Below, piece by piece: positions 11,827 to 24,176 of a stretch of DNA of 64,000 bases (within the stretch, counting starts at the first letter, position 1; each line of letters begins with the position of its first letter). Made by a program: the position numbers and the translations under genes. Source of the DNA: Monilinia fructicola (taxonomy: Eukaryota; Ascomycota; Leotiomycetes; Helotiales; Sclerotiniaceae); the NCBI GenBank assembly GCA_008692225.1, contig VICG01000016.1, forward strand, positions 1,781,501 to 1,845,500. The letters are read 5' to 3'. A model generated the notes under the pieces. That model saw only the letters and a list, made by a program, of their open reading frames with translations, was not told where the DNA came from and did not search any database.

Positions 11827-13069
11827 TCAAGTATCTCCTACCCAACTTCCATCTAACTTTTTCTTTCCATCACTTCTTCCTTCATTAATCCATGTTTCTA
11901 CTAATCCTTGTTTTGGATCCTCATCTTCATACCCTAAACTCTTTCTTACTTTAAGAACTTCTTGTCTAACCCTTGTTGTAACTTCTTCTCTCAAGGCAAC
12001 AGCTTCTTTATAATATTTAAGTCCTTCTGTAAGTTCGCCCATCTCAATATTATCATCTAATCCCTTTCTAATCATTGCTTCCTTTTGTAATTGAACTAAT
12101 TTTTTCCATCGAGTTCTCAAATCTCCAAATATACGTTCTCCATCAATTGATTCACCAAATGCAATCCGGACATGTTTTCCAGTTCTAGGTAAGAAACGTG
12201 GAAATCCTCTTGATTCATGCATAATGTCTTGATTTCCATCAATGAATATAGGAACAATTTCAGGTAACGGTTCACTTTCGAGAATAAGTCGAGAGATACC
12301 CCATTTGAAGTAACGTAATGTCTTTTTTGGATGTTGATGTACCCTTCCTTCTGGAAATATATGTATCCAACTATGCTTTCTCGAAGTATACGCAGAAGGA
12401 GCAGGAAAGACATCAATACCGTTTGTAGAGTACGTGAGATCGCCCGAGGAAAAAGGATCGATGAGATCAGGAGATTGTGGTCGCATAGAAATCTTTGTCT
12501 TTCGTAATTGTGATTCATAACGTTTCGAAAAGGGTTGTGATGACAACATTCGTATAGCTTGTGCGATTGTAGGTTGAAAAAGTCCACCATTCTCAGAGTA
12601 TGCGCTTCTATGTGTGGGCAGGACTTGACCCAAGGTGAAGAATGTGGAAAGTATTCTACCAATGTTAGTAGTGAAGATAAAAGAAGAAGAATAGGTTCGC
12701 AGACTTATTTTGAAAACAGATATCATAACTTCCAAGACTCCATCTATGATTCGATGAATTGAAACCATATTTGAAGGGTAACACACCCCAAATTAAAGGA
12801 TCATCCATAACACTAACGTGATTGGAGACGGTGATTAATCCTCTCTCCCTATTTTCAGGATTCTCTCTTTTATCTAATGTTTCCATGAATCGATCCAAAC
12901 CAATAACCTCTACATTATTTAATCCATAATAGAAGAATCGAGATATGGCTCCAGTCACACCCATAATAAAGCTTGAGCCAAATCGCCATGTCAAACTTGG
13001 TTTTGAAGGAGGATCTGGAGGAGGATTCGAAGGCGGACCTGATTGAAGTTTGGTGTAAGGCAATGCCAT
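11827..13069 (-). CDS. TAZ1: Tafazzin, cardiolipin-remodelling phospholipid transacylase
   Basis: It transfers acyl chains between phospholipids and monolysocardiolipin at the outer face of the inner membrane and the outer mitochondrial membrane. The exons are 13069-12705 and 12655-11827, giving 397 aa. The acyltransferase motif HX4D is NHVSVMDD (His84-Asp89). The second block is FPEGRVHQ at about 222-229. The LGQVLPTHR and NGGLFQPTIAQAI stretches are tafazzin-specific. A Pro-rich N-terminus precedes one hydrophobic segment (about 33-50). The single intron (49 nt) has an ACTAAC branch point but a non-consensus donor, GTCTGC; the join ...CFQNK-ILSTFFTLG... is what the family requires. A farther upstream ATG at 13153 is in frame, but the residues it adds do not look like the family, so I prefer 13069. 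Confidence 0.92.
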
Positions 13070-13742
13070 TATGAGAAGGATAATTATACAAATGGAGATT
13101 TCATAGGAAGCGAAGGGTCGATAATGAACGTGGTGAGTTAAGACATGGAGCAATGAAATGTTCCATGATCAATTTTTTTAACGTTGAGGCTAATGGGGGG
13201 AGAGGGTCGAGAGGTGATCGGAGAAAAAAAGTGACGTCGAGATTAGTTTGGATGCGATTACTCCATTGGGGATCTGACAGGTACGACTCGGTGTACCCCA
13301 CATGAGATGCGGCCGCTGGATCCGAAGATTGACAAGGTCGAGAGCGGGTCACCTGATCGTTGGTTTCGATGATGGATGATTTTCATCATCATCACCGTTC
13401 CAAGGTTAACACCCGATGAAATGATTAGGTAAAGCTAAATTTAACGCCAACTTGATGGATGATGTTGTCAATATGGACTTGAAATGTTCCAAGATGTGGT
13501 TGGATGATAAGTTTGGGTCAACATGGATTAATAATGTATAACAGAACTACCGGTTCCGGGTTATTCGTGATTATTTTGGTTGTATGATTCTATCATCCAC
13601 CCTTTCTCTCCGACCATAATGATCTGGTATACACTGATCTGGCTATATATACCCTGAGAGGAACGATACTTGCTCCTCAACTAACGCCAAACTCCACAAG
13701 TCTAGCATATAATCTATCATATATCCTCCTCGCCTACCCAAT
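13070..13742. promoter_or_regulatory. Intergenic, 673 bp, tafazzin promoter side
   Basis: It separates the tafazzin start from the 3' end of the NOSIP-type gene, both on the minus strand. It includes GATGATGATTTTCATCATCATC-type short inverted repeats around 13370-13395. No gene seen. Confidence 0.45.
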
Positions 13743-14988
13743 CTAACATTGAAATGCAACATCGTCCTTTACTACTTTGTTCCCTCCAGTACTAGCAAAT
13801 CCAGTTCCTTCACTCTTGATTTCAACCAATCCAGGTTTGATCTTCTCCTTCTCTCCTTTCTTCTCCTTCTCCTTCACCTCATTCCTCTCCGTTAAATCGG
13901 CTTCACATACATAACAAGCTACCGCATTATGATCTGTTCCAGCCTCCGCATGTGGATCATAACCGCTTGGGGTCATGAATTTTGTAACGCACGATTTGCA
14001 GAGTACATGACCACATGGTTTTGCCAATACAGCCTTTGAGGTATTGGTCAATTGTTTCTTACAAGAAGGACATATTCTCTGTGACTTCCTGGTCACATCA
14101 TCGACTTCTTCTGTAAACTCAACCGTGATCAATGTATGCAGCGAATAATTGTGTGGTTTATCTTGTTGTGAAGCCGGACAGATTGGTGATTGTTTGACTT
14201 TTTTAGTGATATTGTGAAGAGTATTATTTGTATTCGAAGTTGGTGTAACTGATGGAACCCAAAAACTTGGTAGAGTTGTTTTAGATGCCTATTATAATGT
14301 CAGTAAATGCTATGTGATACCCATATGTAAACATCCTGATATGACCCTAGCGAATGACATGACCTAATCATAAGTAAATGTCATGTTTTACCTAGGCAAG
14401 CCTAGGCGATGAAATAAATCTGTAGAGCCAGAGTGAACACTATACCTTTTCATCATCAATAGCTTTTCTTGCTTTTGACCTCTCATCCCGAGCAATTCTC
14501 AAAAGTTCATCCTCATCCAACTCAAATTTCCTTTTCTCTCCCCTTTTCCCACCTTCATTAACCTCTTCCTCGACCAAGATCTTTCCTCCCTCTCTCCCAA
14601 CAATTTTTCCACCTCCACTTCCAATTTTCCCCTCGAGTCCCATTTGTACCCTTTCAAATTCCTCCACCGCTCTCTCTCTAGCCTCATCATCTTCTCTTAC
14701 ACGATCTTCATTCTTTTCCTCCTCGTCCTTCTCCTTTTTCCTCTCCAATCTTTTGATTTCCTTCTTTTGTGCCAAGATATTACTCAATGCACATTCGCGA
14801 CAAAATATATCCCCGTGACTACACGATACAGGCGTACGTGCAGGCAAAAGACACAAACGACATGAAGCAAATGGTAAGAATGAGTCTCTAGATAATCGAG
14901 CACTGCTAGATGTCCAGGCTGATTTTGCTAATTCCCTTTCGTAAGACGTGAAGACAGCGCGAGAAGTATTTCGTTTACTATGAGACAT
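13743..14988 (-). CDS. NOSIP-type RING/U-box protein, putative E3 ubiquitin ligase
   Basis: Homologues of nitric-oxide-synthase-interacting protein act as ubiquitin ligases and are found with spliceosomes; the animal name does not imply NO synthase binding in a fungus. The exons are 14988-14446 and 14288-13743, giving 362 aa, with a 157-nt intron in phase 0. The start MSHSKRNTSRAVFTSYER is the family signature. The N-terminal split zinc finger has Cys43, Cys46, Cys56, His58, Cys63 and Cys66. Then comes a highly charged Lys/Glu coiled coil (about 70-180). A second RING-like module starts at Cys254/Cys257 and includes PCGHVLCKSC and CYVCEADL. The tail after it is Lys/Glu-rich. Family assignment is firm. 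Ligase activity and substrates are inferred. Confidence 0.9.
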
Positions 14989-15659
14989 GATTGAGATATC
15001 GTCGATATGGAGGAGTAGAGGCGAGAGGAATGATTAAGTTTTGGTTGAGGTGAGTGGAAGTATTTAGGATTGAGTTGATGGGAAACTGTTGAACTATGTG
15101 GTAATATGATGGAGATGCGAAATTCGAGGTTAGTCACATGATGAGGCTTCAAAATCACGGGAAAACCTTTCCCCGTGATTTCGGATAACCTTGGAATAAG
15201 CTAGCTCTTTCAAGGTTAGTAACATCTTATAAAATATGATATGGTCGAACTGTTACATGAAGTCACGCTTTTGCTTTCTGATAGTGCACCAAGTGCTGTT
15301 GATATTGTATCTGTATGAGTCGAGTAAATTCATTAATCATTGTGATCCCCTAAATTATGTATCTGCAGTATGATATCGGATATGTCATATGCTTAATAGA
15401 ACTAATCAACCATTATTTCAATTGCAAGCCGAGTCCGTTTCCTAATATCCCAATCCTACCAAGCAAAAACGAAATGATAAGTGACGTCTTGGTTTCAACA
15501 AACTCTTACCTCTGCAAGCTCTCACTGCTTTGACCTTTCACTGTCTTGACCTTTGCCTACCTCAATCTCTAATTTCCCGCGAACCTCATCCTCGATCGCT
15601 TACTACCTGGCCCTCCACCTCCTTGACCTCGAGCTCTTCATCACTTCTAAGCAATCATT
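14989..15659. other. Intergenic, 671 bp
   Basis: Between the NOSIP-type gene start and the 3' end of the carrier gene, both minus strand. C/T-rich near 15600-15770, overlapping the carrier's last codons. A 79-codon plus frame at 15530-15769 is antisense low-complexity and is not called. Confidence 0.45.
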
Positions 15660-17313
15660 CTAATCCTTCACTCCCTTTCCAACTCTCTTTACTTCACCTC
15701 CCAATCCCTCAATTCTCTCTCCTAATTGTTCTCCTGCATTTCCCAATAGATGTCCAGCTTCCTTGTTAACATACTCATTTGTAGATTTTGTTTTCTCTGT
15801 CAAATTGTTTCCAACTACACCAATTCTCTCGGCTGATTCTTTTGTTGGAAATCTTGCAGCTCTTTCTCCTAGATCTTGAACTCCATCAATTGCCGTTTTC
15901 GTAATATTCGTGGCGGATTGATTGGATTTGGAAATTGAATCCTTGGTAGTAGATGTAACTTTCATAATTGAGTCCTTGGCAGAATCAATTACAGTATCAC
16001 CACCGGTTTTGAGGCTTTTCAAAGTATCTTCGCTCCCTTCTCTTGCTTTTGAAACTAGACTTTTACTCCCTTCTAGTATTCTTTCTTTGGTATTGCTTAA
16101 AACTTCCTCTGGTGAAGGACTCTTCTTCAGTAATCTTAAAATCATGAAATAAAGTGAAAGAATGAGTTCGTGTACTCGGTCTTTAACAATCATTGTTAAC
16201 CCATGCCCAAGAAATCCCTTAATTATCTCACCACCAATTCCTTCGTATAATCCAGTCACTCCTTCTTCTTTATATATCTTGAGTATCGAATGTATTATGG
16301 TACTCCTTCCTTTGTGTTTAGAAGTTTCAGATGAGTCTTTCTTCGATTCCCTAATATATTTCTTGGAATTATTCTTTGTTTCATCTGTTGAGTTATCTGT
16401 ATGCTTCTCGGTCTCTTTTTCCATCAAACTTGAGGATCCGTCGACCTGTGCCCTAGCCTTTGCTAAACTGACAGGATATGTGACACTACTTGCAACAGCT
16501 TTACTAATAGCCGCCAACAAAAAAGTGAGTCGAGCCCCTGGGTCATCGCGTTTATTCCTCGGTACCAAGACTCGTTTCAAAGATTCGTATAAAAAGAAGG
16601 TGAGGCTAGGGTTAAGAGTAAGGATTAAAGATGCACTGTAACCCGACCAAAATCCGGTTATACCTTTCTTCTCTCGTATATCTGATATTATTGAAGATAT
16701 CGTAGGAGGTTTTGATGTAGCAGATGAGGTCATTGAATGTGTTTGTTTCCGTACAACGATATTGGATAACGGAGTAGTAAAGAATTTCGACAATCCACCA
16801 GCTAATGCTCCAACTCCTAGTTCTTCAAGTACAGGAAGAGAAGCTTTCGATGATGAATGATGAGACTGTAATCTTCTTGATCGAATATATCCATAAAATA
16901 GGAAAAAGAGGAAAGAATCGGCGATAGATTTAGATGTATCTTGTAAAACTCCACTATAGAATCCAGTAATCCCGCCTTCATTGTATATTTTTTCAAAAGC
17001 ATCTGCGAGTGATGTATACTTTTGTGATTGGTTGATAGTAGACGAAGAGTGATTAGATAAGGCTCGCTGAACTTGAAGACGAGTTATTATGAGATCGAGA
17101 GGATAAAGGCAAAGATTTGAGATGGCAGTTCCAGTTGCACCACTGATAGCATGACCAAGTGCTGGAAGAGCAGTTGAGAGAGTAGAGGTAGATGAAGGGG
17201 TATCGTGATATTGATGATACAATGTAAATGCATCCTAAAGATTGTTAGTATTGGCACTGAACTTGATGAATGGGGAAGATGGTTACAAGCTGGCTATCAT
17301 ATCTGTTTGCCAT
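15660..17313 (-). CDS. PMP47/ANT1-like peroxisomal mitochondrial-carrier-family transporter with long C-terminal tail
   Basis: This is a solute carrier of the mitochondrial carrier family, closest in style to fungal PMP47/peroxisomal adenine nucleotide carriers, which bring ATP into peroxisomes for fatty-acid activation. The exons are 17313-17287 and 17234-15660, giving 533 aa. The nine-codon first exon (MANRYDSQL) joins DAFTLYHQYH, a start typical of this subfamily. Three carrier repeats are visible with Px-type motifs YPLDLIITRLQ, TPLSNIVVRKQ and YPVSLAKARAQ, and matching GITGFYSG, GITGFWSGY and GVTGLYEGI loops. After residue about 385 there is an unusual extension of roughly 150 residues, rich in Lys, Glu, Ser and Thr with 11-residue periodicity, resembling LEA or apolipoprotein-like amphipathic helix. 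Substrate is inferred. The family is firm. Confidence 0.88.
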
Positions 17314-18186
17314 GGTTCTTTTCAAAGCACTCAACGATCTCAATATCTCAATGATCCTATTGATGATAGATTCTAATGAAAAATCGTGGAGATATATGGA
17401 TATACTCCGTACATTATTTTTGAATGGATTAAATTAGGGAATTCAAGGCAATACCTACGGAGTCGTAGATGAAGAAGATGATCGACGTGGAAATGTAACA
17501 AACATCTAACCTTACGTCACCATACTTTGATCAACAAAGGGGAAGAAACCTTGATATTTACCCCGGATTTTGATTATATAATCAATGGATCAGCTCAACT
17601 AACCTCCAGCTACTCTAACATAATTGCTTGTAGACTGGGGAATTGATGCCAAGATATTTCCAACGACATCACACTTCGAGGGTACTTATTAGTAGAAACG
17701 AAGAAATAGATTTCTTTATTTTTTGAATGATACAGATCACATGTTGAATCTATTTTGACGACATCAGACAATATTATCGGTATACTCTGAATGTTAACAG
17801 ATCTACAGAGGACCTTGGAACCAAGATGTCGACAATTGAAGTGTAACAAAAGCTTCATATGGCAATCCGTCTCCCTTCCTTTTGCTACTCTTCTAATCCA
17901 AGTCTATCAATATCTTTCTGTTCATTTGATATTAGCTCTCATTTTGATATAACTTTGAATCTATCAAGTCGCTCTTCAAGTCACGTTGTATTCCACCTTG
18001 TCTTGTTCTTTGATGACTATTCTCGGGCTGCTGAGGGAAGATTCAGGTATAAATTTCATTTCACCCGATGCGATTGTACATTGAACATGGAACTTTTGGA
18101 AATGGTCACGTTGAATTTTGATTCGCTATTCCACCATGATAATATTACCAGAGATTATCATCCAGAAAACAATGCTACCCCTTCAT
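17314..18186. other. Intergenic, 873 bp
   Basis: Upstream of the carrier gene. It contains one TACTCCGTA motif at 17403-17411. A 120-codon plus frame at 17859-18221 lacks any domain, overlaps the 3' end of the next gene antisense, and is not called. Confidence 0.45.
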
Positions 18187-19350
18187 TCACATCCTATCCT
18201 CGCTCCAATGTTTCTTCATAATAGTCATACTTCTCAATTCCATTCCACCTCTCCTGATAACCTCCCGCAACCTCACCTGCTCCCTACTCTCTCCTGTAAT
18301 CTTCTTTGCTACAAGTCTCTTCATATATAACTTTCCGGTCTTATTCGTAGTAAAGAAAAACGGTTTCAAGTGAACACGTCGTAATTGTTCAAGCATGATT
18401 TTTGCCTTGGCTAATTCTGTGTGAATAAGTCGTAACTCATTGTTCTTCTCTATCAACAAGAGAGATAATTCCAGCACAATTTGTTCCGAAATATTGTCTG
18501 TGGTGGTGAAGAGGATAGGATGTCGTGGCCTTTCGATGATTATACCTTGGGTAGAATGATATGGGACAGTTGAAATAGGTAATGCTGTGTGTGAACCAGA
18601 GGGGATGCTCGGTATATCTTCATTCTCATCCTGATTTCCAACTTCCGGTGGGATACTCGATACTCCATCTTCATTCTCAACCAGATGCTCAGGTTCCAGT
18701 GGCATAATCGATGACTCCATAACGATATCCCGTACGTCTTCCATCTCTAAATCCTCATCACTTCCAGATATCTTAAGAAAATCAGATTGTTTGAGATGTG
18801 AATATGGATGTTGAAGAGGTCCTGGTACAGAAAGATATCTCTGTAACAATGTACATGTTGGCTTTAAAAGTGATGATGGTGATACGGTTGTTGGTGGTGG
18901 TGATAATGATACGGCTGTTCTTGATGGTGATGATGATGATTCTACTACTGCTGCTGATGACATTGTTGTCATCCTCTGTAGTGAATAAGAAACATTTCCA
19001 AAACGATTCAAAAGATTCAAGTTAAGACTCGCTTGATCCCTCAACAGCACCCGCGTTTTCTGTTCAAGACTTTCCAAATTCGATCCAAAATTTGGAAGTC
19101 TCTTGATCGTAACGTCAGCCCTGAATAAATTTTCCCCTAGGTGATCTTTAGATTCAATCATCTGATGAGAAGAATTTGTTGAAGTGATGAGATTGTGTGG
19201 TTAATAGGATGTAATCTTGATTTAAGACTGTGGTTGGACTTTGACTTTGCTGGAATTGGTATATGGTGCTGGCGGAGAATACGGCGAGGATGAGTTTGTT
19301 ATGGGGAAGGATCTCCTCAATTCGATAAGTTGTTGAAGAGATTGGCCCAT
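18187..19350 (-). CDS. Hypothetical protein, acidic middle and C-terminal coiled coil (324-359 aa)
   Basis: The main exon is 19161-18187, an open frame of 324 codons. It contains a Ser-rich patch, an acidic region (SGSDEDLEMEDVRD) and a C-terminal helix (ELSLLLIEKNNELRLIHTEL) ending in a basic segment. I do not know the family. A likely first exon lies at 19350-19246 (MGQSLQQLIELRRSFPITNS...). It joins in frame through an 84-nt intron with acceptor ATCAG at 19162, but the donor (GTCAAA) is not consensus. Without that exon the upstream ATG would be a 43-codon upstream frame and translation would begin at 19161. The long frame, heptad-like C-terminus and sensible composition support a real gene. 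The role is unknown, and no signal peptide or membrane segment is seen. Confidence 0.6.
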
Positions 19351-20167
19351 TATGACAATGAGATTTGTTTATATTGGTGAATATTGATTCGGAATGTTAA
19401 AGTAACAGATTGTACTTTCCTACGTTTGGTAGGATTGAGAAAAGGTCGAGACAAGATCTAGACAAGAGAAGACAAGACCACTGAGTTCATTAATGGTCTC
19501 TTCATTTCCCATGGAGATATACTTCATTGAGCATTGGATTGAGTGTTGGGAGATCCATGGATACAGTAATCAATAGTCCTGATCCAAAGCCGTACTTCAG
19601 GCTTGTTTTACGAAAAAACCCCATAATGACCATACGGTTAAAGTGAATTGTGGTGGGAGAAGTAACCAACAAGATGAGGGTATTATTAGATGAAGGTATT
19701 ATACGGCCAGAATTAAAGAGAGTGACTTCAAACATGAATAAAACTTTAACCTAGTTGAAATAAAGTACCAAAGTCAAACTATTCTTACATATATTAAACA
19801 AAGACCTAGGTATTCAGAGTACCTACCTAGGTAGTAAGAGTACAATATCTTGGAATGTGAATTTTCTACTTGGTTGGCTAGCTCTATGATTTTGTAAGCA
19901 ATTATAGATATAGCTAAATAGCATCAACTTATCTTATACAATGCAAATATATTTACCATTGACACGTTAGCCATAGACGGTCAACAAGCCATTGTAGTTC
20001 AAGGCCACTCACTTGCAGTCGCAAGACTTCCAGTATCACGACCACTTCTATCCCGAGTCCACTTCCAGTTCGAGGTCACCCCTATCCCAACCACTCTCAC
20101 CCTAGTCACCCTCACCCCAGGTCACTTCCATCCACCATTTCCATCCCCACTCCACCTCTACCCCCAT
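19351..20167. other. Intergenic, 817 bp
   Basis: Between the hypothetical gene and the 3' end of DNA ligase. It carries two ACCTAGGT sites (19804-19811 and 19825-19832) in an AT-rich stretch. 20020-20165 is a C/T-rich degenerate repeat (CACTTCCA, CCCTAGTCACC). No gene seen. Confidence 0.5.
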
Positions 20168-23100
20168 CTAATACTCAAAATCATCATCAACACTAGGTCC
20201 CTTACTCTTTGTGACACTCTCTTGCTTCCTGTACATCTCAGCCACTTGTCTACTACTGGTTGCCATATCTGGTTTCTTATCATCTCGAATCTTGATAAAT
20301 CTTGGAAACCTTAGAGAAATACCCTTCTCTCCACCATTATCAACACCTTCTTTGCATCCTGCTTTGTATCTTGGACTTAGTGTTAAATCTGCTGTTTTAA
20401 CTTCCCAAACATATTTTGGTTCAAACCATACATCTGGTTGATGCTGGTTTCCTGACGAATGAGAGTAAAAGGGTTTTGCCCGATCAATGACAATAGCTGA
20501 AAGTTGTGTATGTAATTCTTCAAGAACTTGTTCGCTGAACCCAGTTCCAATATTACAAATGGTTTCGTAAGTATCAGTTTGAGGGTTATGGCATGCGAGA
20601 AGGAAGGCACCATACACAGATGTTCGTTTACCACGACCATAATATGCTCCTAGAACAACAAGATCAAGTGAATCGCCAATACCAGAGAGATAATCCTTTT
20701 TGATCTATGGCACATTAGTAACAGGAAGAAAATGGAGTTAAGTGAGAACATACCTTGAGCCAATTTCTACTTCTTTTACTTGGTTCATAACCACTCTCTG
20801 TACCATCCAACATCTTTACCATAAGTCCTTCACATGATGCTTTGACACTCTCATCTAAGAATGTTTGAATCTCATCAATTTCTTGACCATTCATACTAGT
20901 AGCGAATTGAAATTCTCCTTCGACAGGTTGAAAAGCTTTATGAAGAAGTTCACGACGTTCTCGTAATGATTTCTCAACAACTGCTTCTCCATTTAAGAAC
21001 AGTAGATCAAATGCAAATACACAAACTTTAACCTTAACATCTTCAACTTTGACATCCTTCTTCTTTCGAGTCATGAGTTGTTGAAAAGGTAAAACTTTCT
21101 TTTCAATCATATCCCAAGCGACAGTTTCACAATCGAGGACAAAACTTTTGGTATCCTCTTTAACCCATGTATTCAACTTACCAAGAATATCTGGATATTT
21201 CTTGGATAAATCTTCAGAATTTCGAGAGAAAATTGCGGCAAGACCACCAGTAGAAGATTTTGCGGCAGCAGGTGTAGCACCAAGATATTGTTTAGGTGAA
21301 TCTTTAGCGACGTAATGAATTTGAGCTCTTTCTCCATCATACTTATATTCACAAGTAAATGTTTGATTCTCAAATCGATCAAGAACTTCCGTAATTGCTT
21401 TTGTTGGTTTGGCTAACATGGGCTTCAATGGTACACCAGGTTGTAACTTGCAATTATCTTTCAGGTTAAAGATACCATGTTCCAACATCGCTGGAATGAT
21501 CACATCATAACTTGGGAGAGAGCTGAACTGCGTTAGCAGTTGCTGAATATCCAAGAAATATAACATACCTATGAACAGCTTTCAATATTGATTCTCCCTT
21601 GGCCATTTGTTCGGTACTTGGTACCTTTCCCGATCCTTTGGCTTCAATCTCATGACATACCATTGCTTGAGCCAGAGAAACGAGAACAGTTTTTTCTGCT
21701 AATCCAAGTCGAAGTTTACCCTCAAGGAAACGAACAATATATTTCGCTTCGCTAGGTCCTCCTTTATCTTTTGTAATATCAACTTTACCAGCTGAATGTG
21801 CATCAGCTGCTGAAAGTAATTTCTTGATTCCATCAACTTTTCTTCCCTGAGCACCATTACCTTGCATTGTAGCAATCTCTATCAAACTCTTGAGAACACC
21901 TCTGATTGTTAACGGCTTTGGTTTGAACATTACAGGTTGATTGGATCTACTCTTGACTGCAACAAGTCCAAGATCACCAATCTCCTTTTGATCATTCTTA
22001 ATGACGCTCAGATTTCGACCAGTAGATTCTCCAATTGCTTTCATGATTAAAGATTCACCAATACCCAATTCAATTCCAGCATAATCTGCAGCCAATTTGT
22101 TGATCATGAGAAGAACAGTAGGTAAAAGATCATCAGGTGTAAGACGAAGGACTTGACGAAGGAATAGAGAACAATGAGCCGCAATAACCAATCTCTTACT
22201 TGTCATCTCAACCAGAGAGAATGTTGTACAAAGAGCAGCATAAGGTACTGGTTCTCCTGGTTTCCAATCTGGATAAGGATCTTTGTTCTTGGATTTTAAA
22301 GTTGTTTGAATCTTCTCCCTAGCTTTGGCAGCTACTTCTGGTTTCTCATCTCCACTTGATTCTAAATCTTCCTCGATATCTGATTCTGATTCTGATTTCG
22401 ATGCATTGGAAGTTCGTCGCATTGCTGGTTTCATTGGTGGTACTTCAATTTCCATGTCCTCATCGTCTACCACTCTATCTTTCTTATTAGATTTCCATGG
22501 CAGAGATCTGTACTTCGAAGTAGCTTTCTTTGGGGATGAATCTGACGAAGATTTGTCGTTGGCTTTTATAGCAGTCAGTTTAGGTGAAGACTTTCGCTCC
22601 CCTCTCTCCTTCTTCTCCTTTGGCTCAATCTTTCCAGATCTTCGAGGTTTCTTCACAATAGGTTCTTCATCTTCTTCCTCATCCACTTCCTCTTTGATCT
22701 CATCCTCAATCTTTATCGCCTGGGTCTTTGCTGATAGTTTTGGACTAATTGATCTAGATCTCTTCACACCTATTTATAGATAAGTTAGCTTCATGGATTG
22801 GATGCGCATTTACCATCAACCCTTCCTTGCCTTGCATACCTTTCTCTTTCCTTACTTCTGGCTTCGAATCGGTTTCTTCTTCCTTTGGGGATAAATTTTT
22901 ATTGTTCACATCAGATTCTTCATCCTTCATCTCAACATCTTCATTTTCTTCCGAGGGGGATGTAGATTTTGTTGACGCCTTGGCTGAATTTGACTGGGAA
23001 GAAAACGAAAGCTTTGATTGTTTCGCAGGTGCACCCTTCGGTTGACCAAAGAATTTCCTTTTAATAAACATTCATTAGTCAAAGTACTTTTATAGACTAG

Positions 23101-23168
23101 ACACTGACGAACCCCAACGTAGTTTGTGAATCTCTAACATACCCTAATGTCGACTGCTTTGGTGGCAT
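20168..23168 (-). CDS. CDC9: DNA ligase I (ATP-dependent), replicative
   Basis: It seals nicks between Okazaki fragments and in excision repair, in nucleus and mitochondria. Five exons are inferred: 23168-23143, 23057-22840, 22769-21569, 21522-20754 and 20704-20168. They total 2751 nt, or 916 aa. The N-terminus MPPKQSTLGKFF is a PCNA-interacting PIP box (Gln5, Leu8, Phe11, Phe12), split by intron 1. Residues about 15-220 are a disordered Ser/Glu/Lys region with nuclear-localisation-like KKPRRSGK. Then follow the DNA-binding domain, the adenylation motif YKYDGER with nucleophile Lys near 542, the SRNWLKIKKDY motif and the C-terminal OB fold ending FPRFIKIRDDK. The large size reflects the long disordered region. 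Its promoter is shared with the divergent AsnRS gene. Identification is firm. Confidence 0.95.
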
Positions 23169-23278
23169 TTTGCTGAATGATCTGATCAACAGAGTGGTAT
23201 GTAGCTTGCCCACTACAGGAACGAAGAACTTCCGTGAAGCCACAATGGCGACTATAAAATGTGACTGACAGTAGAAAA

Positions 23279-23335
23279 TATGCGACTGTAATATGCGACT
23301 GTAATATGCGACTGTGACTGTGACTGTGACTGTAG
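23279..23335. repeat. Tandem repeat in DNA ligase 5' flank
   Basis: Three copies of an 11-12 bp ATATGCGACTGTA unit pass into four copies of the hexamer GTGACT. It lies 110-170 bp upstream of the ligase ATG, probably in or near the 5' UTR. Confidence 0.75.
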
Positions 23336-23631
23336 GTAGGTAAGATTGATTGATTATCTTAACCAATTGAACTCGAGTATGGGCGCCTTTATAGGAAAAA
23401 GTAATGCCACCTGCAGCAGTAGAAGGTAAGGAAGTGTGGAAAATTATAAGAATAATGATACTCACATAGACTTGATATGGAATTGTATCTGAATTTCAAG
23501 TTTTGAAATCTTTTGTTCTATTGTATTGTGATGTGTTCATACATCCATGGATACATACAAATATATCATCGACCTCAATTTGTCTCACAAATAAATTCCA
23601 TGTATTCAGTCGCGTCATAGAAATTCAAGCT

Positions 23632-23637
23632 ACGCGT
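23632..23637. promoter_or_regulatory. MCB-like ACGCGT site
   Basis: An exact MluI cell-cycle box core, 464 bp upstream of the DNA ligase start, followed within four bases by TCCCGCG. In yeast, CDC9 and other S-phase genes are driven by MBF through this core. Its use here is inferred. Confidence 0.45.
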
Positions 23638-24170
23638 TTCTCCCGCGTAAATTACTTTTAGTAAGATTGTACGGAGTAACCTTACTCGAGGTCTGTGTAG
23701 ATCCAACGTTGAAGCCTTACATTGCAGGCTTGATCAGTCATCCAGTCATCCAGCCACTCATTCATTCATTCATCAGTCGGTCAGTCGGTCAACCTGATCT
23801 GTCTGTCCTTCGTTAAATTCACTCGAGTAAATTGATAAATAAAACCCCCTTGAAACATGCATCTGCACCTCAATCGATTACAATATCCATTCCCGAGGTT
23901 CTACCTCCTACCTCCTACCGACCAAACCTTAATTACTAGGTATCTACTACAGTACCCAGGTAGCATTTATCTAATACCTAGTAATCTCTTATCGCTCGCT
24001 CCCTTTATTTTCTGACTCACCAATCCAATTAATATTGGTTGGTTATCGATGACTCCAAATCATTAGATTCATTACTTATTAGAGCTTTCAATTCCCCCCC
24101 ACCATACGAAGTTCCCCTCCGAATTCTAAAATCAACAAAAAACATTTTGGCATTGTCAACAACCACCTGC

Positions 24171-24176
24171 ACGCGT
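24171..24176. promoter_or_regulatory. ACGCGT site adjoining the AsnRS start codon
   Basis: An exact ACGCGT core with one base between it and the ATG at 24178. It is too close to that start to be a normal upstream element for AsnRS. It may act on the divergent ligase gene or be coincidental. Confidence 0.3.

Noticed and set aside
17859..18221. 120-codon plus-strand frame
   Set aside because: It overlaps the 3' end of the coiled-coil gene antisense, has no domain, and its codons look random.
23769..23792. Repeated AGTCGGTC resembling a tRNA A-box
   Set aside because: No B-box (GGTTCGANTCC) at the right distance and no acceptor stem; it is a tandem repeat.
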